Source: Leucobacter allii
GTDB taxonomy: Bacteria; Actinomycetota; Actinomycetes; Actinomycetales; Microbacteriaceae
Direction of reading: 5' to 3'
Length of the DNA: 64,000 bases
NCBI RefSeq assembly: GCF_022919155.1
Contig: NZ_CP095045.1
Span: forward strand, 1,488,001 to 1,552,000
In this document: positions 6,899 to 14,620 of the stretch, piece by piece
Position numbering within the stretch: the first letter of the stretch is position 1
Layout of the letters: each line of letters opens with the position of its first letter
Program-made: the position numbers and the translations under genes
The notes under the pieces: generated by a model
Seen by the model: the letters and a program-made list of their open reading frames with translations, nothing else
Databases searched by the model: none
Told to the model about the DNA's origin: nothing

Positions 6899-8300
6899 CT
6901 GGTCCCTCCTCAGGGTCAGGGTCGAGCTGGTATCCGGTGGACCGGATCATGTCCCGGGCCTCCTTCTGGGTGATCACCGGGTCGACTGCGAGGTAGAGCT
7001 TCTGCAGCGTCTCGGCGAGTTCGCGCACGGTCGTAAGCGTCTTCACGTCGATGCCGAGTGCGGCGGCCTGAGCGTCGAGCACGGGGAGCCCGTACTGCGC
7101 GCGCATGTGCGCTTCGAGCTTCGGGTCCGGTGTGATCGCGCCGCATTCGATCAGCGCCTTCACGGCTTCCGCCGTGGCGGGATGCTCCGACCCGATCGCG
7201 GCCGCGACGATGCGCGGGGCCGGCTCGTGCTCGCCCCAATTGAGATCGACCAGGTCCTCAACGATGTGCTGCTGAGCGACGTCCTCGACCTGCTGCGCGA
7301 GGGCGTTCAGCGAGTCGGTGAAGAAGTTCGCGAACGTGCTGCCGAGCGCCCAGCTACCGGTCTCGGTGCCGAGGTTCAGGAAGTGCGCGAGCAGACCGCG
7401 CGCGATCTGCTCGTCGTGGTAACGGATCGGCCCGTCGGTGTCCGGCAGTTTGCCGGTGACTCCCATCAGCTCGAGCTTCGCCTTCGCGGGAGCAGAGACG
7501 CCGGCCGTCTCGCCTGCGCGCAGCCCCTTCACGATCTTCAGACCCGACTCGCGTTCCGACTTCGCCCACTCGTCGTGCTGCTCGGGCGGTACACCCTCCG
7601 GCATCTCCGCGCCGTAGTAGACGGGGATGCCGAGCCCGTTCCGCTCGATCGTCAGCGCCTGAGCGCGGAGCATGCGATCCTTCAGCTTCCAGTTCTTGTA
7701 GGCCGAACGGAGCAGCGAGTGCCCGATCCAGTTGCCGCCCTCGCGTTCGTGCACGTAGACGACGAGCCGGTCGACGGGGATCCGGATCTTCCGCACCCCG
7801 TTCAGGGGATGCTGTTCGATCGCGACCAGCCCGCCGTCGGTTGCGACCTCGAAGTCCTTGATTGAACGTGGTGGCCGCCACGCGAGCTTTGCGATGTGCG
7901 CCCGCCCGAACGCGTCGATCCGGTAGACCTGCTCGAAGATCGAGTGGCCGTAGACGAGCTCGAGCAGTGCCAGCCGCAGATGCTCGTCCCACGAGAATCG
8001 GTCCCGCTCGCGCGGCGGAGCGACCCACTCCCGCCCCTTGATTGGCAGGCCGAGGTTCGCTGCGACGTGCTCGACGACCTCGTCCCGCGCGCCGGCGGGA
8101 TCGATCATCCACTCCGTGCGCCGGATCGGGAGCGTGACCGCGCGGTGCACGGAACTCACCTGCGAGTCCTCGCGGCGCATCTGATCGAACACCTCGATCG
8201 ACTGCGGCCAGACGAGGTCCGGATTCTTCTCGTGCGCTTCCTCTGCGATCCTCCCCCAACCGGGAAGGATGTCGACCTGGTAGCCGGTCTCCTCAGCCAA
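6714..8300 (-). CDS. Phage portal protein
   Basis: The 528-residue protein follows the large terminase and precedes the maturation protease, the standard portal position. It has the portal-like core 'SSVHRAVTLPIRRTEWMIDPAG', 'LLELVYGHSIFEQVYRID', 'LVVYVHEREGGNWIGHSLLRSAY' and 'TGSWALGSTFANFF', resembling DUF935-type (Mu gp29-like) portals. It forms the dodecameric DNA channel at one capsid vertex. The last 60 or so residues overlap the protease gene in another frame: Pro/Glu-rich, then Arg-rich. That tail may be natural or may reflect a lost stop. Confidence 0.88.
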   Translation of the reverse strand: MAEETGYQVDILPGWGRIAEEAHEKNPDLVWPQSIEVFDQMRREDSQVSSVHRAVTLPIRRTEWMIDPAGARDEVVEHVAANLGLPIKGREWVAPPRERDRFSWDEHLRLALLELVYGHSIFEQVYRIDAFGRAHIAKLAWRPPRSIKDFEVATDGGLVAIEQHPLNGVRKIRIPVDRLVVYVHEREGGNWIGHSLLRSAYKNWKLKDRMLRAQALTIERNGLGIPVYYGAEMPEGVPPEQHDEWAKSERESGLKIVKGLRAGETAGVSAPAKAKLELMGVTGKLPDTDGPIRYHDEQIARGLLAHFLNLGTETGSWALGSTFANFFTDSLNALAQQVEDVAQQHIVEDLVDLNWGEHEPAPRIVAAAIGSEHPATAEAVKALIECGAITPDPKLEAHMRAQYGLPVLDAQAAALGIDVKTLTTVRELAETLQKLYLAVDPVITQKEARDMIRSTGYQLDPDPEEGPDEPIPPEPGDEPDSDPGAGPDARAERGRGRHTSALRTDRFLGGVLGRFREGVRRGARPDPR

Positions 8301-8310
8301 GATGCCTCCT

Positions 8311-9945
8311 CTAGAAGCTCGCGTCCGCCGGGTTGAAGTCGTCGACGGCGAATGCGGTGGTGTTGGTCAGAACCTCCGCGGGCGGAGGCGGGGACGGGGA
8401 TGCCGTCGGCTTCGGCGCGGAAAGACGCGTCAGCGCGTACGCCGCCTGCGTCTCGGCGATCACGCCGGCGATGTCGACCGGCAGCGACTTGCCGCGATCC
8501 CAGGCCTTGTTGTCCTGGTACTTGCGGGTGACACCGCCCTCGATGCCGAGGTCGACGTCGGGCTGCGCGACGAGTACGAGGTCCTTGTCGTACACCAGGT
8601 CGTTGAAGTGCCCGGTGGCGAGCGCGAAGTCGTTGCCGTCGAGCGCGTGGACGTGGAGCCCTTCGGCCTCGAGGTCGGGGATGAGTTCCATCGCGCCGCA
8701 ACCCTTCGAGCTGATCGCGACCTCGCGCTGACCCGAGGCCTCCGCGAGTTCCTTCACGTAGGCGACCGCCCATTTCCACCCGGGACGAGCGGTGCGCACC
8801 GTGGTGAACACCTTGCCCTTCGTCGTGTAGACGGCGGCCGCGACCCACGTCGTGCGGCGGTCCTCCGACATGTCGATCGACCAGACGGTGCGCGAGCCCT
8901 TCGGGATCTTGATCTTCGACGGCTTGTGCTGGCGTAGCTTCCAATCGCGGATGTCGATGTAGGAGTCCACCTGCGCGGTGACCCACTGGCAGAGGACCTC
9001 GGTGCGGTAGCCAGCGTCGGTCATCGTGCGGATGTCGGCAATCGCCGACTGCACCGTCATCGCGCCGTACCCGATCGAGGGGTTCGCCTGCAGGATCGCT
9101 TCGGGGTCGTCCTTCGCGCAGCCGTCCGGCGCCGACCACTCGAACAGGCCGAGGGAGACGTCGTGCCCGTTGGCGTACTCCTCGGCATCCATCAGCCCGG
9201 AGTCGACGTACTCCTCGAACGAGCGCATGTCATCCAGCGCGGCAGAGCGGAGTCGGCGGAGCACGACGGAGGCGGCGGTGCCGGCGTTGGAGAGGCCGAA
9301 GAGCATGCCGTTGTAGAAGCTCTTGGTGGTGTGCGCGAGCGAGTTCCAGGTGAGGTCGTCGAGCTGCTCGCGCAGCTCGTCCATGATGACGCGCGCGGCG
9401 GGCTTGCCGCGCGCGTTCTTGCCGGCGCGGATCTCGTAGTGCGCCTTCGAGCGGGCGAAGATCGCTTCCTTGCCGTTGGTGTCGGAGACCCGCTTCGTCG
9501 CTTCACGCAGGGCCTCGATCGTGAGCTCGGCCTCTTCGTCGGTCTCGGGCTCGGGGTCGCACCAGGTCTTCACCATCGACCACGGCTCGCGCGCGATGTC
9601 GAGGTTCTGCGCGGTGCCGATCACCTTGAACTTGAGCGGCGGCACCCGGTCGGGGTGGCGGGTCGAGTCGATGAACAGCCACCAGGCGGCGAGCACCGCC
9701 GCGAGCATCGACTTGCCCTGCTGGCGGGCGACGAGCACCACGACGCGGCGGAAGCGGTAGGAGCCGTCGGGGCGCAGCTCGAGCGCGTGCTTGAGCAGCC
9801 ACTCCTGCCACGGGTAGAGGGTGACGCCGAGGACGTAGGTGGCGAAGGCGATGACCTCGAAGCCAAGCGTGGTCTCCGGGGTGAGCTCGCGCAGCGGCTT
9901 CGTCCACAGCCGGGGTACGGTGCGGCCGTACTGCTTCTCAGCCAT
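8311..9945 (-). CDS. Terminase large subunit
   Basis: The packaging motor ATPase and nuclease, 544 residues from the ATG at 9945 (GGAGG upstream). The N-terminal ATPase has 'LYPWQEWLLKHALEL' (Q-motif region), Walker A 'ARQQGKS' (about 73-79), and Walker B with catalytic Glu in 'VIMDE' (about 186-190). The C-terminal RNase H-like nuclease domain starts near 'WSIDMSEDRRT', with further acidic residues in 'ALDGNDFALATGHF'. It cuts concatemeric phage DNA and translocates it through the portal. A GTG three codons upstream is possible but too near the ribosome site. Confidence 0.92.
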   Translation of the reverse strand: MAEKQYGRTVPRLWTKPLRELTPETTLGFEVIAFATYVLGVTLYPWQEWLLKHALELRPDGSYRFRRVVVLVARQQGKSMLAAVLAAWWLFIDSTRHPDRVPPLKFKVIGTAQNLDIAREPWSMVKTWCDPEPETDEEAELTIEALREATKRVSDTNGKEAIFARSKAHYEIRAGKNARGKPAARVIMDELREQLDDLTWNSLAHTTKSFYNGMLFGLSNAGTAASVVLRRLRSAALDDMRSFEEYVDSGLMDAEEYANGHDVSLGLFEWSAPDGCAKDDPEAILQANPSIGYGAMTVQSAIADIRTMTDAGYRTEVLCQWVTAQVDSYIDIRDWKLRQHKPSKIKIPKGSRTVWSIDMSEDRRTTWVAAAVYTTKGKVFTTVRTARPGWKWAVAYVKELAEASGQREVAISSKGCGAMELIPDLEAEGLHVHALDGNDFALATGHFNDLVYDKDLVLVAQPDVDLGIEGGVTRKYQDNKAWDRGKSLPVDIAGVIAETQAAYALTRLSAPKPTASPSPPPPAEVLTNTTAFAVDDFNPADASF

Positions 9946-9969
9946 CCGGCGCACCCCCTCCGCCGCGGC

Positions 9970-10599
9970 TCAGGCCTTCATGCCGTGCTGGTTCATGAAC
10001 TCGGTGATGCCCGTCACCTTCGCCCCGCCCTTCGTGCTGCCGGAGGCCTCGGGCGGTTTCGGTGCGCGAGCCGTCACCGCACCGCGCACCGCCGGCGTCG
10101 CGCCGAGCTCGCGCAGCACGTTCACGACGTGCGGGATCAGGTGCAACGCCTTGGTCACCGAGGTCGGGTCGCCGAGTCCACTCGCGGCGTCGACCTGCTC
10201 GCAGTAGCGGCGGCCGAGCGCGACGAGCGCCTGGTCGATGTCCTTGAGCTCGAGCGAGTCGATGGTCTGGTCGTAGGCGCTCGTCAGCGGCGTGAGGCCT
10301 GCCTCGATGATGCCGGTGATGCGCAGCCGCATCTCCGTGATCGCGAGCACGCGGTCGACCGCGGCCGGGTCACCGCCGACGGCCTTGGTCCACACGCCGA
10401 AGTGCAGACGGTCGAGTCGATCCAACTCGAGCGCGCGCAGCGCGATCGGATCCGAGACGACGCCCTGTGCGCGCATCGCGCGCGCGATCGCGTTCTCACA
10501 GCCCTCGCGGGTCTTGAATCCGACCACGCTCATGATGCGCGGTATCGGGGCGCCGGCGCGCCGGAGCTCGAGCGCCTGGAGATCCTTCTCCGCGGACAT
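9970..10599 (-). CDS. Terminase small subunit-like protein
   Basis: The 209-residue helical protein lies 24 nt upstream of the large terminase. The first 45 residues hold a helix-turn-helix ('ALELRRAGAPIPRIMSVVGFKTREGCENAIARAMRA') suited to recognising the packaging site. The middle is a helical oligomerisation region and the C-terminus is a flexible Lys/Gly-rich tail ending 'VTGITEFMNQHGMKA', which could contact the large subunit. The call rests on HTH plus position. Confidence 0.75.
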   Translation of the reverse strand: MSAEKDLQALELRRAGAPIPRIMSVVGFKTREGCENAIARAMRAQGVVSDPIALRALELDRLDRLHFGVWTKAVGGDPAAVDRVLAITEMRLRITGIIEAGLTPLTSAYDQTIDSLELKDIDQALVALGRRYCEQVDAASGLGDPTSVTKALHLIPHVVNVLRELGATPAVRGAVTARAPKPPEASGSTKGGAKVTGITEFMNQHGMKA

Positions 10600-10605
10600 C
10601 GTCGA

Positions 10606-11874
10606 TCACCTCCCGCTGAACGAGACGGTCTCGCCGTCGCGGACCGGCGAGATACCGGTGTGCGCTTCCCACCGCTCACAGATCACGTCGGCGTAAGCGG
10701 GGTCGAGCTCGCACAGCATCGCGATCATGCCCGCGCGATGGGCGGCGAGGAGTGTCGAACCTGAACCCGCGAACAGGTCGGCCACGAGGGCGCCTGGTGC
10801 GCACGAGTTGCGGAGCATCCGCTCGACGAGCTCGACCGGCTTCATCGTTGGGTGCAGGCGGGAAGCCTTGGGCCTTGGTACCTCGAACACCGTGGTCTGC
10901 CGGTTGTCGCCGAACCAGCGATCACCGCCCCGGCCGAGACGTCCTTCACCGCCGGGAACGAAGCCGTAGGCGACGGGCTCGTGATCCGTCTCTGCGGCGA
11001 GCGCGGCTTCAAGGATGGGTTCGTGCTTCCAGTGGTAGTCGGCGCGGCCGAGGACGAGTGCGTCCTTGACCCAGATGAGCGTCTGGCGGACAGTGATGTC
11101 GGCGTCCTCAAGTGCGCGCTGGAAGTCGGGTCGGATGCTGTCGGCGTGAGCGACGTAGATCGGGGCGCCGGGCCGCGCGATCGCGAGCATCGTGGGGATC
11201 GCATCGCGGAAGACCTGGGCGGCCTCTGCGCGGCCGTCGTTCTTGATGGTGAGGCCGGTGCCGCCGACGTAGTTCACGCCGTAGGGCGGGTCGGTCCAGA
11301 TGCAGTCGGCCGGCGCTGGCATCGCGGCGAGCACGGCGTCGGTGTCGCCGGATGAGCCGACGTAGAGTCGGTGAGGCCCGAGTTCCCAGACGTCGAACGG
11401 TCGGGACACCGGTGTCGCTTCCGGGAGCGGAGGGGCGTCGTCGGGATCGGTGAGCGCGACGGGTTCGTCGAGCGCGAGCTGCAGGGACGCGATGTCAGCG
11501 TCGGTGTAGCCGGTGCCGGTCAGGTCGCCGGCCAGGTCGAGCACGGCGAGGAGGTCGCTGTCGTCGTAGCTGCCGAGGTCGGCGAGCCGGTTGTCGGCCG
11601 CGACGATTCGTGCGGCCTCCGCGTCGTCGACGTCGACGGTGGTGCCGTCGATGTGGGTCCAGCCGAGCTCGCGGGCTGCGCGGAGCGTGTGGTTCCCGGC
11701 GAGCACCTCGAGCGGGCGCCCTGTGTGCGTGCCGACGTTGACTGCGATCGCACGGTACTGCCCTCGTGCTGCGAGCGAGGCCGCGATCGCTGCGACGTCG
11801 CCGCGGCGCGGATTGCGGTGGTAGGTCGAGAGCTCGTCGACGGCGAAGCTCGTGATCGCGAGAGCCAATCGCAC
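10606..11874 (-). CDS. ParB-like N-terminal domain fused to DNA methyltransferase
   Basis: Residues 1-95 match the ParB/sulfiredoxin-like nuclease fold ('LSTYHRNPRRGD...IAASLAARGQYRAIAVN', 'EVLAGNHTLRAARELGW'). Residues 165-420 are an N4-cytosine/N6-adenine methyltransferase of beta-class order: catalytic 'WTDPPYG' first, a central target region, then the SAM-binding 'DLFAGSGSTLLAAHRAG'. Such ParB-MTase fusions are common next to actinophage terminases. Methylation may protect phage DNA or mark it for packaging. No partner restriction enzyme is adjacent. Confidence 0.88.
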   Translation of the reverse strand: MRLALAITSFAVDELSTYHRNPRRGDVAAIAASLAARGQYRAIAVNVGTHTGRPLEVLAGNHTLRAARELGWTHIDGTTVDVDDAEAARIVAADNRLADLGSYDDSDLLAVLDLAGDLTGTGYTDADIASLQLALDEPVALTDPDDAPPLPEATPVSRPFDVWELGPHRLYVGSSGDTDAVLAAMPAPADCIWTDPPYGVNYVGGTGLTIKNDGRAEAAQVFRDAIPTMLAIARPGAPIYVAHADSIRPDFQRALEDADITVRQTLIWVKDALVLGRADYHWKHEPILEAALAAETDHEPVAYGFVPGGEGRLGRGGDRWFGDNRQTTVFEVPRPKASRLHPTMKPVELVERMLRNSCAPGALVADLFAGSGSTLLAAHRAGMIAMLCELDPAYADVICERWEAHTGISPVRDGETVSFSGR

Positions 11875-12157
11875 CTCCGGTCGGGTTGCAGGAGAGGACG
11901 CGCGCGCGGGCGCGGGCGCGCGAGGGGGGTCGAACTCGCCGGGGAGAGAGGAAGACCCCCCGGCGCGGTCGGCCGCCCCCCACGAGATCGCTGGATTTTT
12001 CAGCGGCTCAGGCGGTCGACGGCTCGGATCGAGCGCAGCACGCGCCGTCGCCTGCTCGCCGAGCGCAGGTCAGCGAGCACGACGCTCAGCAGAAGCTATC
12101 GGTGCAGATAGCGACGATGAACTTGGTGACGCTGACGGCGCGACCTGCTGCAGATGA
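11875..12157. other. Non-coding 283-bp stretch with alternating GC run and inverted repeat; candidate cos or control region
   Basis: No plausible frame was found on either strand; the open plus-strand frames are Arg/Ser-rich shadows. The region holds an alternating purine-pyrimidine GC tract (about 11899-11922) and an 8-bp inverted repeat GGGGGGTC (11924-11931) / GACCCCCC (11954-11961) around a 22-nt loop. It is the largest gap in the prophage and lies just ahead of the methyltransferase-terminase block. Cohesive-end or packaging-initiation sites usually sit in such gaps. Confidence 0.4.
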
Positions 12158-12538
12158 TCACCATGCGAAGACCAGCTCGCCTTGACGAGCGAGGAGACAC
12201 GGCTCGTGCTCGCGGCGCCACTCCTTCCATTGGCGATCGTCGAGTACGTGGCGAGGCACGTCGGGATGGACGAAGATCACGTCTAGGAGGCGGCCTCGCA
12301 GCGACTGGCGGGCAGAACGGAAGATGATCCGGGAGCCGTTGACGAAGCTGATCGACTCATCACCGTTCGTGCGCTGGACGCGCTTCACCATGGCTCCCCC
12401 GGCCGATGCTGTTGCCGCGGCCGCAACCGCCTCGAGGCATGCGCGCGACTCCGGCTGCCGCGCGGCGACGACGGCGACCCGTCGATCAGGATGGGCCAGA
12501 GCGTCGAGTACGAGACCAGCTGCAGCGAATCGATCCAT
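12158..12538 (-). CDS. Hypothetical phage protein, P-loop ATPase-like fragment without Walker A
   Basis: The 126-residue product reads 'ISFVNGSRIIFRSARQSLRGRLLDVIFVHPDV'. This resembles the segment of terminases and SF2 ATPases where 'NGS.I.F....SLRG' is followed by a hydrophobic Walker B strand, but the expected DE is HP here. No GxxxxGK[ST] is present. The N-terminal 'RRVAVVAARQPESRACLEAV' replaces the motor's first strand. It may be a degenerate or accessory relative of the motor. Start ATG at 12538 with AGGA 8 nt upstream. Confidence 0.65.
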   Translation of the reverse strand: MDRFAAAGLVLDALAHPDRRVAVVAARQPESRACLEAVAAAATASAGGAMVKRVQRTNGDESISFVNGSRIIFRSARQSLRGRLLDVIFVHPDVPRHVLDDRQWKEWRREHEPCLLARQGELVFAW

Positions 12539-12547
12539 GATGATGTC

Positions 12548-12718
12548 CTATCCGGTGATGATCGTGTGGAGGTTGGAGTCGTAGGTCACGGTGTGCGATC
12601 CATCGACATGGTGGTGCAGCTCGCACGGCAACGCGCTCGCGAGTTCGTCACCGCACGTCGGACAAGCTGCGATGCCTCCGCTGACGATTGAGTCGTCGTA
12701 GTCTGGCCGTCGGCTCAT
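12548..12718 (-). CDS. Small CxxC-containing phage protein (56 aa)
   Basis: An ATG at 12718, 21 nt after the HNH gene's stop, opens a 56-codon frame: 'MSRRPDYDDSIVSGGIAACP', then 'TCGDELASALPCELHHHVDG', ending 'NLHTIITG' with TAG at 12548. It has 'CPTCG', a further Cys and His-His-His, a possible single zinc site. It fits tightly between HNH and the next gene, and its stop lies 9 nt before that gene's ATG, which supports it despite its size. Function unknown. Confidence 0.6.
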   Translation of the reverse strand: MSRRPDYDDSIVSGGIAACPTCGDELASALPCELHHHVDGSHTVTYDSNLHTIITG

Positions 12719-12739
12719 GGCCAGTTCCTTCCTGGGCGG

Positions 12740-13066
12740 CTACCACCAGTCGGGGACCTGCTCGCCGAGCCCCAGGCTCGTCGTGCCTTTCCCCTTGCTG
12801 GAGTTGCAGTTGAAGTGGAAGTGCGCGAAGTTCGTCGGATCCTCTTGGAGCTCCGGGAAGTCCTCAACCGACTTGACGTGCTCGAGCGTGTGCGAGTTCG
12901 GTGTCGTTCCCGGCTTCGCGTCGTAATCGATGCGCTGCCCGCACCGCGGCGCCGCGCACACCGAGAGGTGCCGGGTCGCGGGATCCGCGTCGAGGCGCTT
13001 GCCCTCCTCGTAGAACTCGGTGCGGAGCTTGTTCATGCGCCGCGTGTTCTTCCGCTTACCGGCCAC
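12740..13066 (-). CDS. HNH endonuclease (packaging-associated)
   Basis: The 108-residue protein has an HNH/beta-beta-alpha-Me core: 'CAAPRCGQRIDY', catalytic His in 'HTLEHVKSVEDFPEL', Asn in 'DPTNFAHFHFNCN' and the closing 'SSKGKG'. A CxxxxC/CxxxxS arrangement may hold zinc. Small HNH proteins next to terminase genes help the large subunit cut the packaging site in many siphoviruses, and this gene opens the late block immediately after two hairpins. It is likely required for packaging rather than a homing enzyme. Confidence 0.85.
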   Translation of the reverse strand: MAGKRKNTRRMNKLRTEFYEEGKRLDADPATRHLSVCAAPRCGQRIDYDAKPGTTPNSHTLEHVKSVEDFPELQEDPTNFAHFHFNCNSSKGKGTTSLGLGEQVPDWW

Positions 13067-13095
13067 CTTCGCCCTCCCACACGATGGGCGGGTGT

Positions 13096-13131
13096 CCCCC
13101 GGCCGTTGCGCGCAACACTCACGGCCGGGGG
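13096..13131. terminator. GC-rich inverted repeat upstream of packaging HNH gene
   Basis: CCCCCGGCCG at 13096-13105 pairs with CGGCCGGGGG at 13122-13131, with a 10-bp palindrome TTGCGCGCAA at 13106-13115 between them. No T tract follows on either strand. Together with the next hairpin it separates the early genes from the HNH-packaging block, so it could be a terminator, an antitermination or processing site, or part of a cos region. Confidence 0.5.
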
Positions 13132-13140
13132 CTCTCCCCG

Positions 13141-13194
13141 AAATGCAGAAGGCCGGACATCCCCGCGTGGGGCGTCCGGCCTACTTCTGCATTT
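13141..13194. terminator. Long near-perfect hairpin between early and packaging genes
   Basis: AAATGCAGAAG (13141-13151) pairs with CTTCTGCATTT (13184-13194), and GCCGGAC (13152-13158) with GTCCGGC (13174-13180), with a CTA bulge. An inner CCCC/GGGG stem closes the top. The outer A/T ends give each strand a short T-containing tail, consistent with a bidirectional intrinsic terminator. It lies 30 nt past the stop of the last early-side gene. Confidence 0.6.
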
Positions 13195-13224
13195 GAGAGA
13201 TTAGGGGGTGCAGACACTCCTCGG

Positions 13225-13479
13225 TCAAGACCACCCTTCCGTCGGCGTGTCGCCAAGCGCAGCGCGGATGCGGTACTGGTGCGCGGGGTTCGCGGCGAGA
13301 CGGCGTCGTAGCTCGGCGAGCAGTACGTCCTCGCGCACGATCCTGCGCCCCAGCTCGTCCCATCCCATCGGCATGCCGTCCTTCCTCCACTGCTTGATCG
13401 AGCGCACCGAGCGGTCGACACGGAGCGCAGCACCGCGGTAGGTAAACCACCGCTCGGGCTCCTGCTCGACCTCGACCAC
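13225..13479 (-). CDS. Small helix-turn-helix protein (excisionase/MerR-like)
   Basis: The GTG at 13479 follows GAGGAG by 5 nt and gives 84 residues. 'WFTYRGAALRVDRSVRSIKQWRKDGMPMGWDELGRRIVREDVLLAELRRRL' has the winged-HTH arrangement of excisionase-like proteins: recognition helix 'SVRSIKQWRKDGMP' and a wing region ending in 'RIVREDVLLAEL'. It is the last gene before the two-hairpin boundary, so it could control the switch to late genes; that role is inference. Confidence 0.65.
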   Translation of the reverse strand: MVEVEQEPERWFTYRGAALRVDRSVRSIKQWRKDGMPMGWDELGRRIVREDVLLAELRRRLAANPAHQYRIRAALGDTPTEGWS

Positions 13480-13490
13480 TTCGACTCCTC

Positions 13491-14093
13491 TCAGAACGTG
13501 CGGGACGCGCCGCAGCGCTCGCACCGCAGCTGCTGGATCTGGCCCGTCTGCGAGTAGATCGGGACCACGCCGTTGCGCAGGCACCTCGGGCAACGATGCC
13601 GATGCGGGCGGAAGGCGGCCCCCGGGTATCGGGCGCGAGCCCCCTGGATCGACGCGACGAGCTCGTCGACGGGGACCGAGTACTCGGCACCGAGAGTGAG
13701 GGTGTACGCGTGCTCTCGCAGGTACCGAGTGACGGCGATGACATCGGAGTAGATGCGATCCGGGTCCGTGGTTGAGAAGCCGACCACGGAGAACTGCGAC
13801 GAGGTCGCCACGAGCCACTGGCGGTCGAGCTCGTCAGGCAGACCGCGCCACTTGCCCGAGCGCTCAGCGAAGTCCACTGCGAGGGAGCAGACCCGCCCCC
13901 AGACATCGTCCGCCTCGTCGAGCGGGTCGATGTTCAACGGTGCGATCGCGCGCTCCTTGGACCCCGACACGCGAGGCTCAGAGCTCGCCTGCATCGACGG
14001 CACTGCTTGCGCACGCATGTGCAGGATCAGATGCGGGACGTCGTTCAGCGCTGAGGTGAACCAGTCGATTCGCCCGAAGGCATCGTGCGTCAT
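13491..14093 (-). CDS. Hypothetical phage protein with C-terminal zinc ribbon
   Basis: The 200-residue product starts at an ATG overlapping the previous stop (ATGA). The first 160 residues are helical with no recognised motif ('VWGRVCSLAVDFAERSGKW', 'VDELVASIQGARARYPG'). The end is a treble-clef or ribbon-like zinc site: 'CPRCLRNGVVPIY...LRCERCG'. Similar proteins are common in actinophage early regions but uncharacterised. An RNA or DNA binding role is possible. Confidence 0.65.
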   Translation of the reverse strand: MTHDAFGRIDWFTSALNDVPHLILHMRAQAVPSMQASSEPRVSGSKERAIAPLNIDPLDEADDVWGRVCSLAVDFAERSGKWRGLPDELDRQWLVATSSQFSVVGFSTTDPDRIYSDVIAVTRYLREHAYTLTLGAEYSVPVDELVASIQGARARYPGAAFRPHRHRCPRCLRNGVVPIYSQTGQIQQLRCERCGASRTF

Positions 14094-14620
14094 GGGGTCA
14101 GGTCCTCCAATGCAAGGGCGGCGGGGTGCGGAGTGTCTTCGGGGCGGCGGCTGCCATCCGGCCCGTAGTCGGTGTCGTCGAGGATCCAGGTCTCGTCGCT
14201 GTCGAGGTCGACGACCTCCGTGAGGCCGCACCAGCCGCAGCGAGTAGCGATCCACTGGATGACTGGCCATGCCGTCGCATGGTCGTAGACGGGGATCCTG
14301 TAGGACTTGCCCCAACGGGACCGGATGGTCTTGTGACGTCGGATCACCTCGAACACCTCGCCCGTGCCGGGCTGGCGGCGTCCGAGGCTGGTGTACGGGC
14401 GGGCAGCGGTGCCGCAGGCGGCGCACTGATAGGACTTCCCGTGGAACTCGACTGACGACAGTGGCAGCTCCTGCCAGTCGTCCCAGCGGACAACGTCGCC
14501 ATCCCAGCGCGATGGAAGCGTCGGGAACGCCGTCGGCGCGCCAAGGAGGCGAAGAGGCGACGGAGCGGGGTCGAAGTCGTCGAGGTCGAACAGCGGCGGC
14601 GGGAGTGTCTCGTCGGTCAT
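14090..14620 (-). CDS. Hypothetical phage protein with two CxxC pairs
   Basis: The 176-residue product starts at 14620 with an ATGA overlap. It has two cysteine pairs, 'CAACGTAARPY' (about 70) and 'CGWCGLTEVVDLD' (about 130), separated by a basic strand-rich segment ('VIRRHKTIRSRWGKSYRIPVYDH'). Together they could form one zinc-ribbon domain with a long insertion. N- and C-termini are acidic and Pro-rich. No catalytic motif is visible. Confidence 0.6.
   Translation of the reverse strand: MTDETLPPPLFDLDDFDPAPSPLRLLGAPTAFPTLPSRWDGDVVRWDDWQELPLSSVEFHGKSYQCAACGTAARPYTSLGRRQPGTGEVFEVIRRHKTIRSRWGKSYRIPVYDHATAWPVIQWIATRCGWCGLTEVVDLDSDETWILDDTDYGPDGSRRPEDTPHPAALALEDLTP

Noticed and set aside
13181..13906. 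241-codon minus-strand frame ending in the hairpin
   Set aside because: Ser/Arg-rich, no ribosome site, and it overlaps two better genes in other frames.
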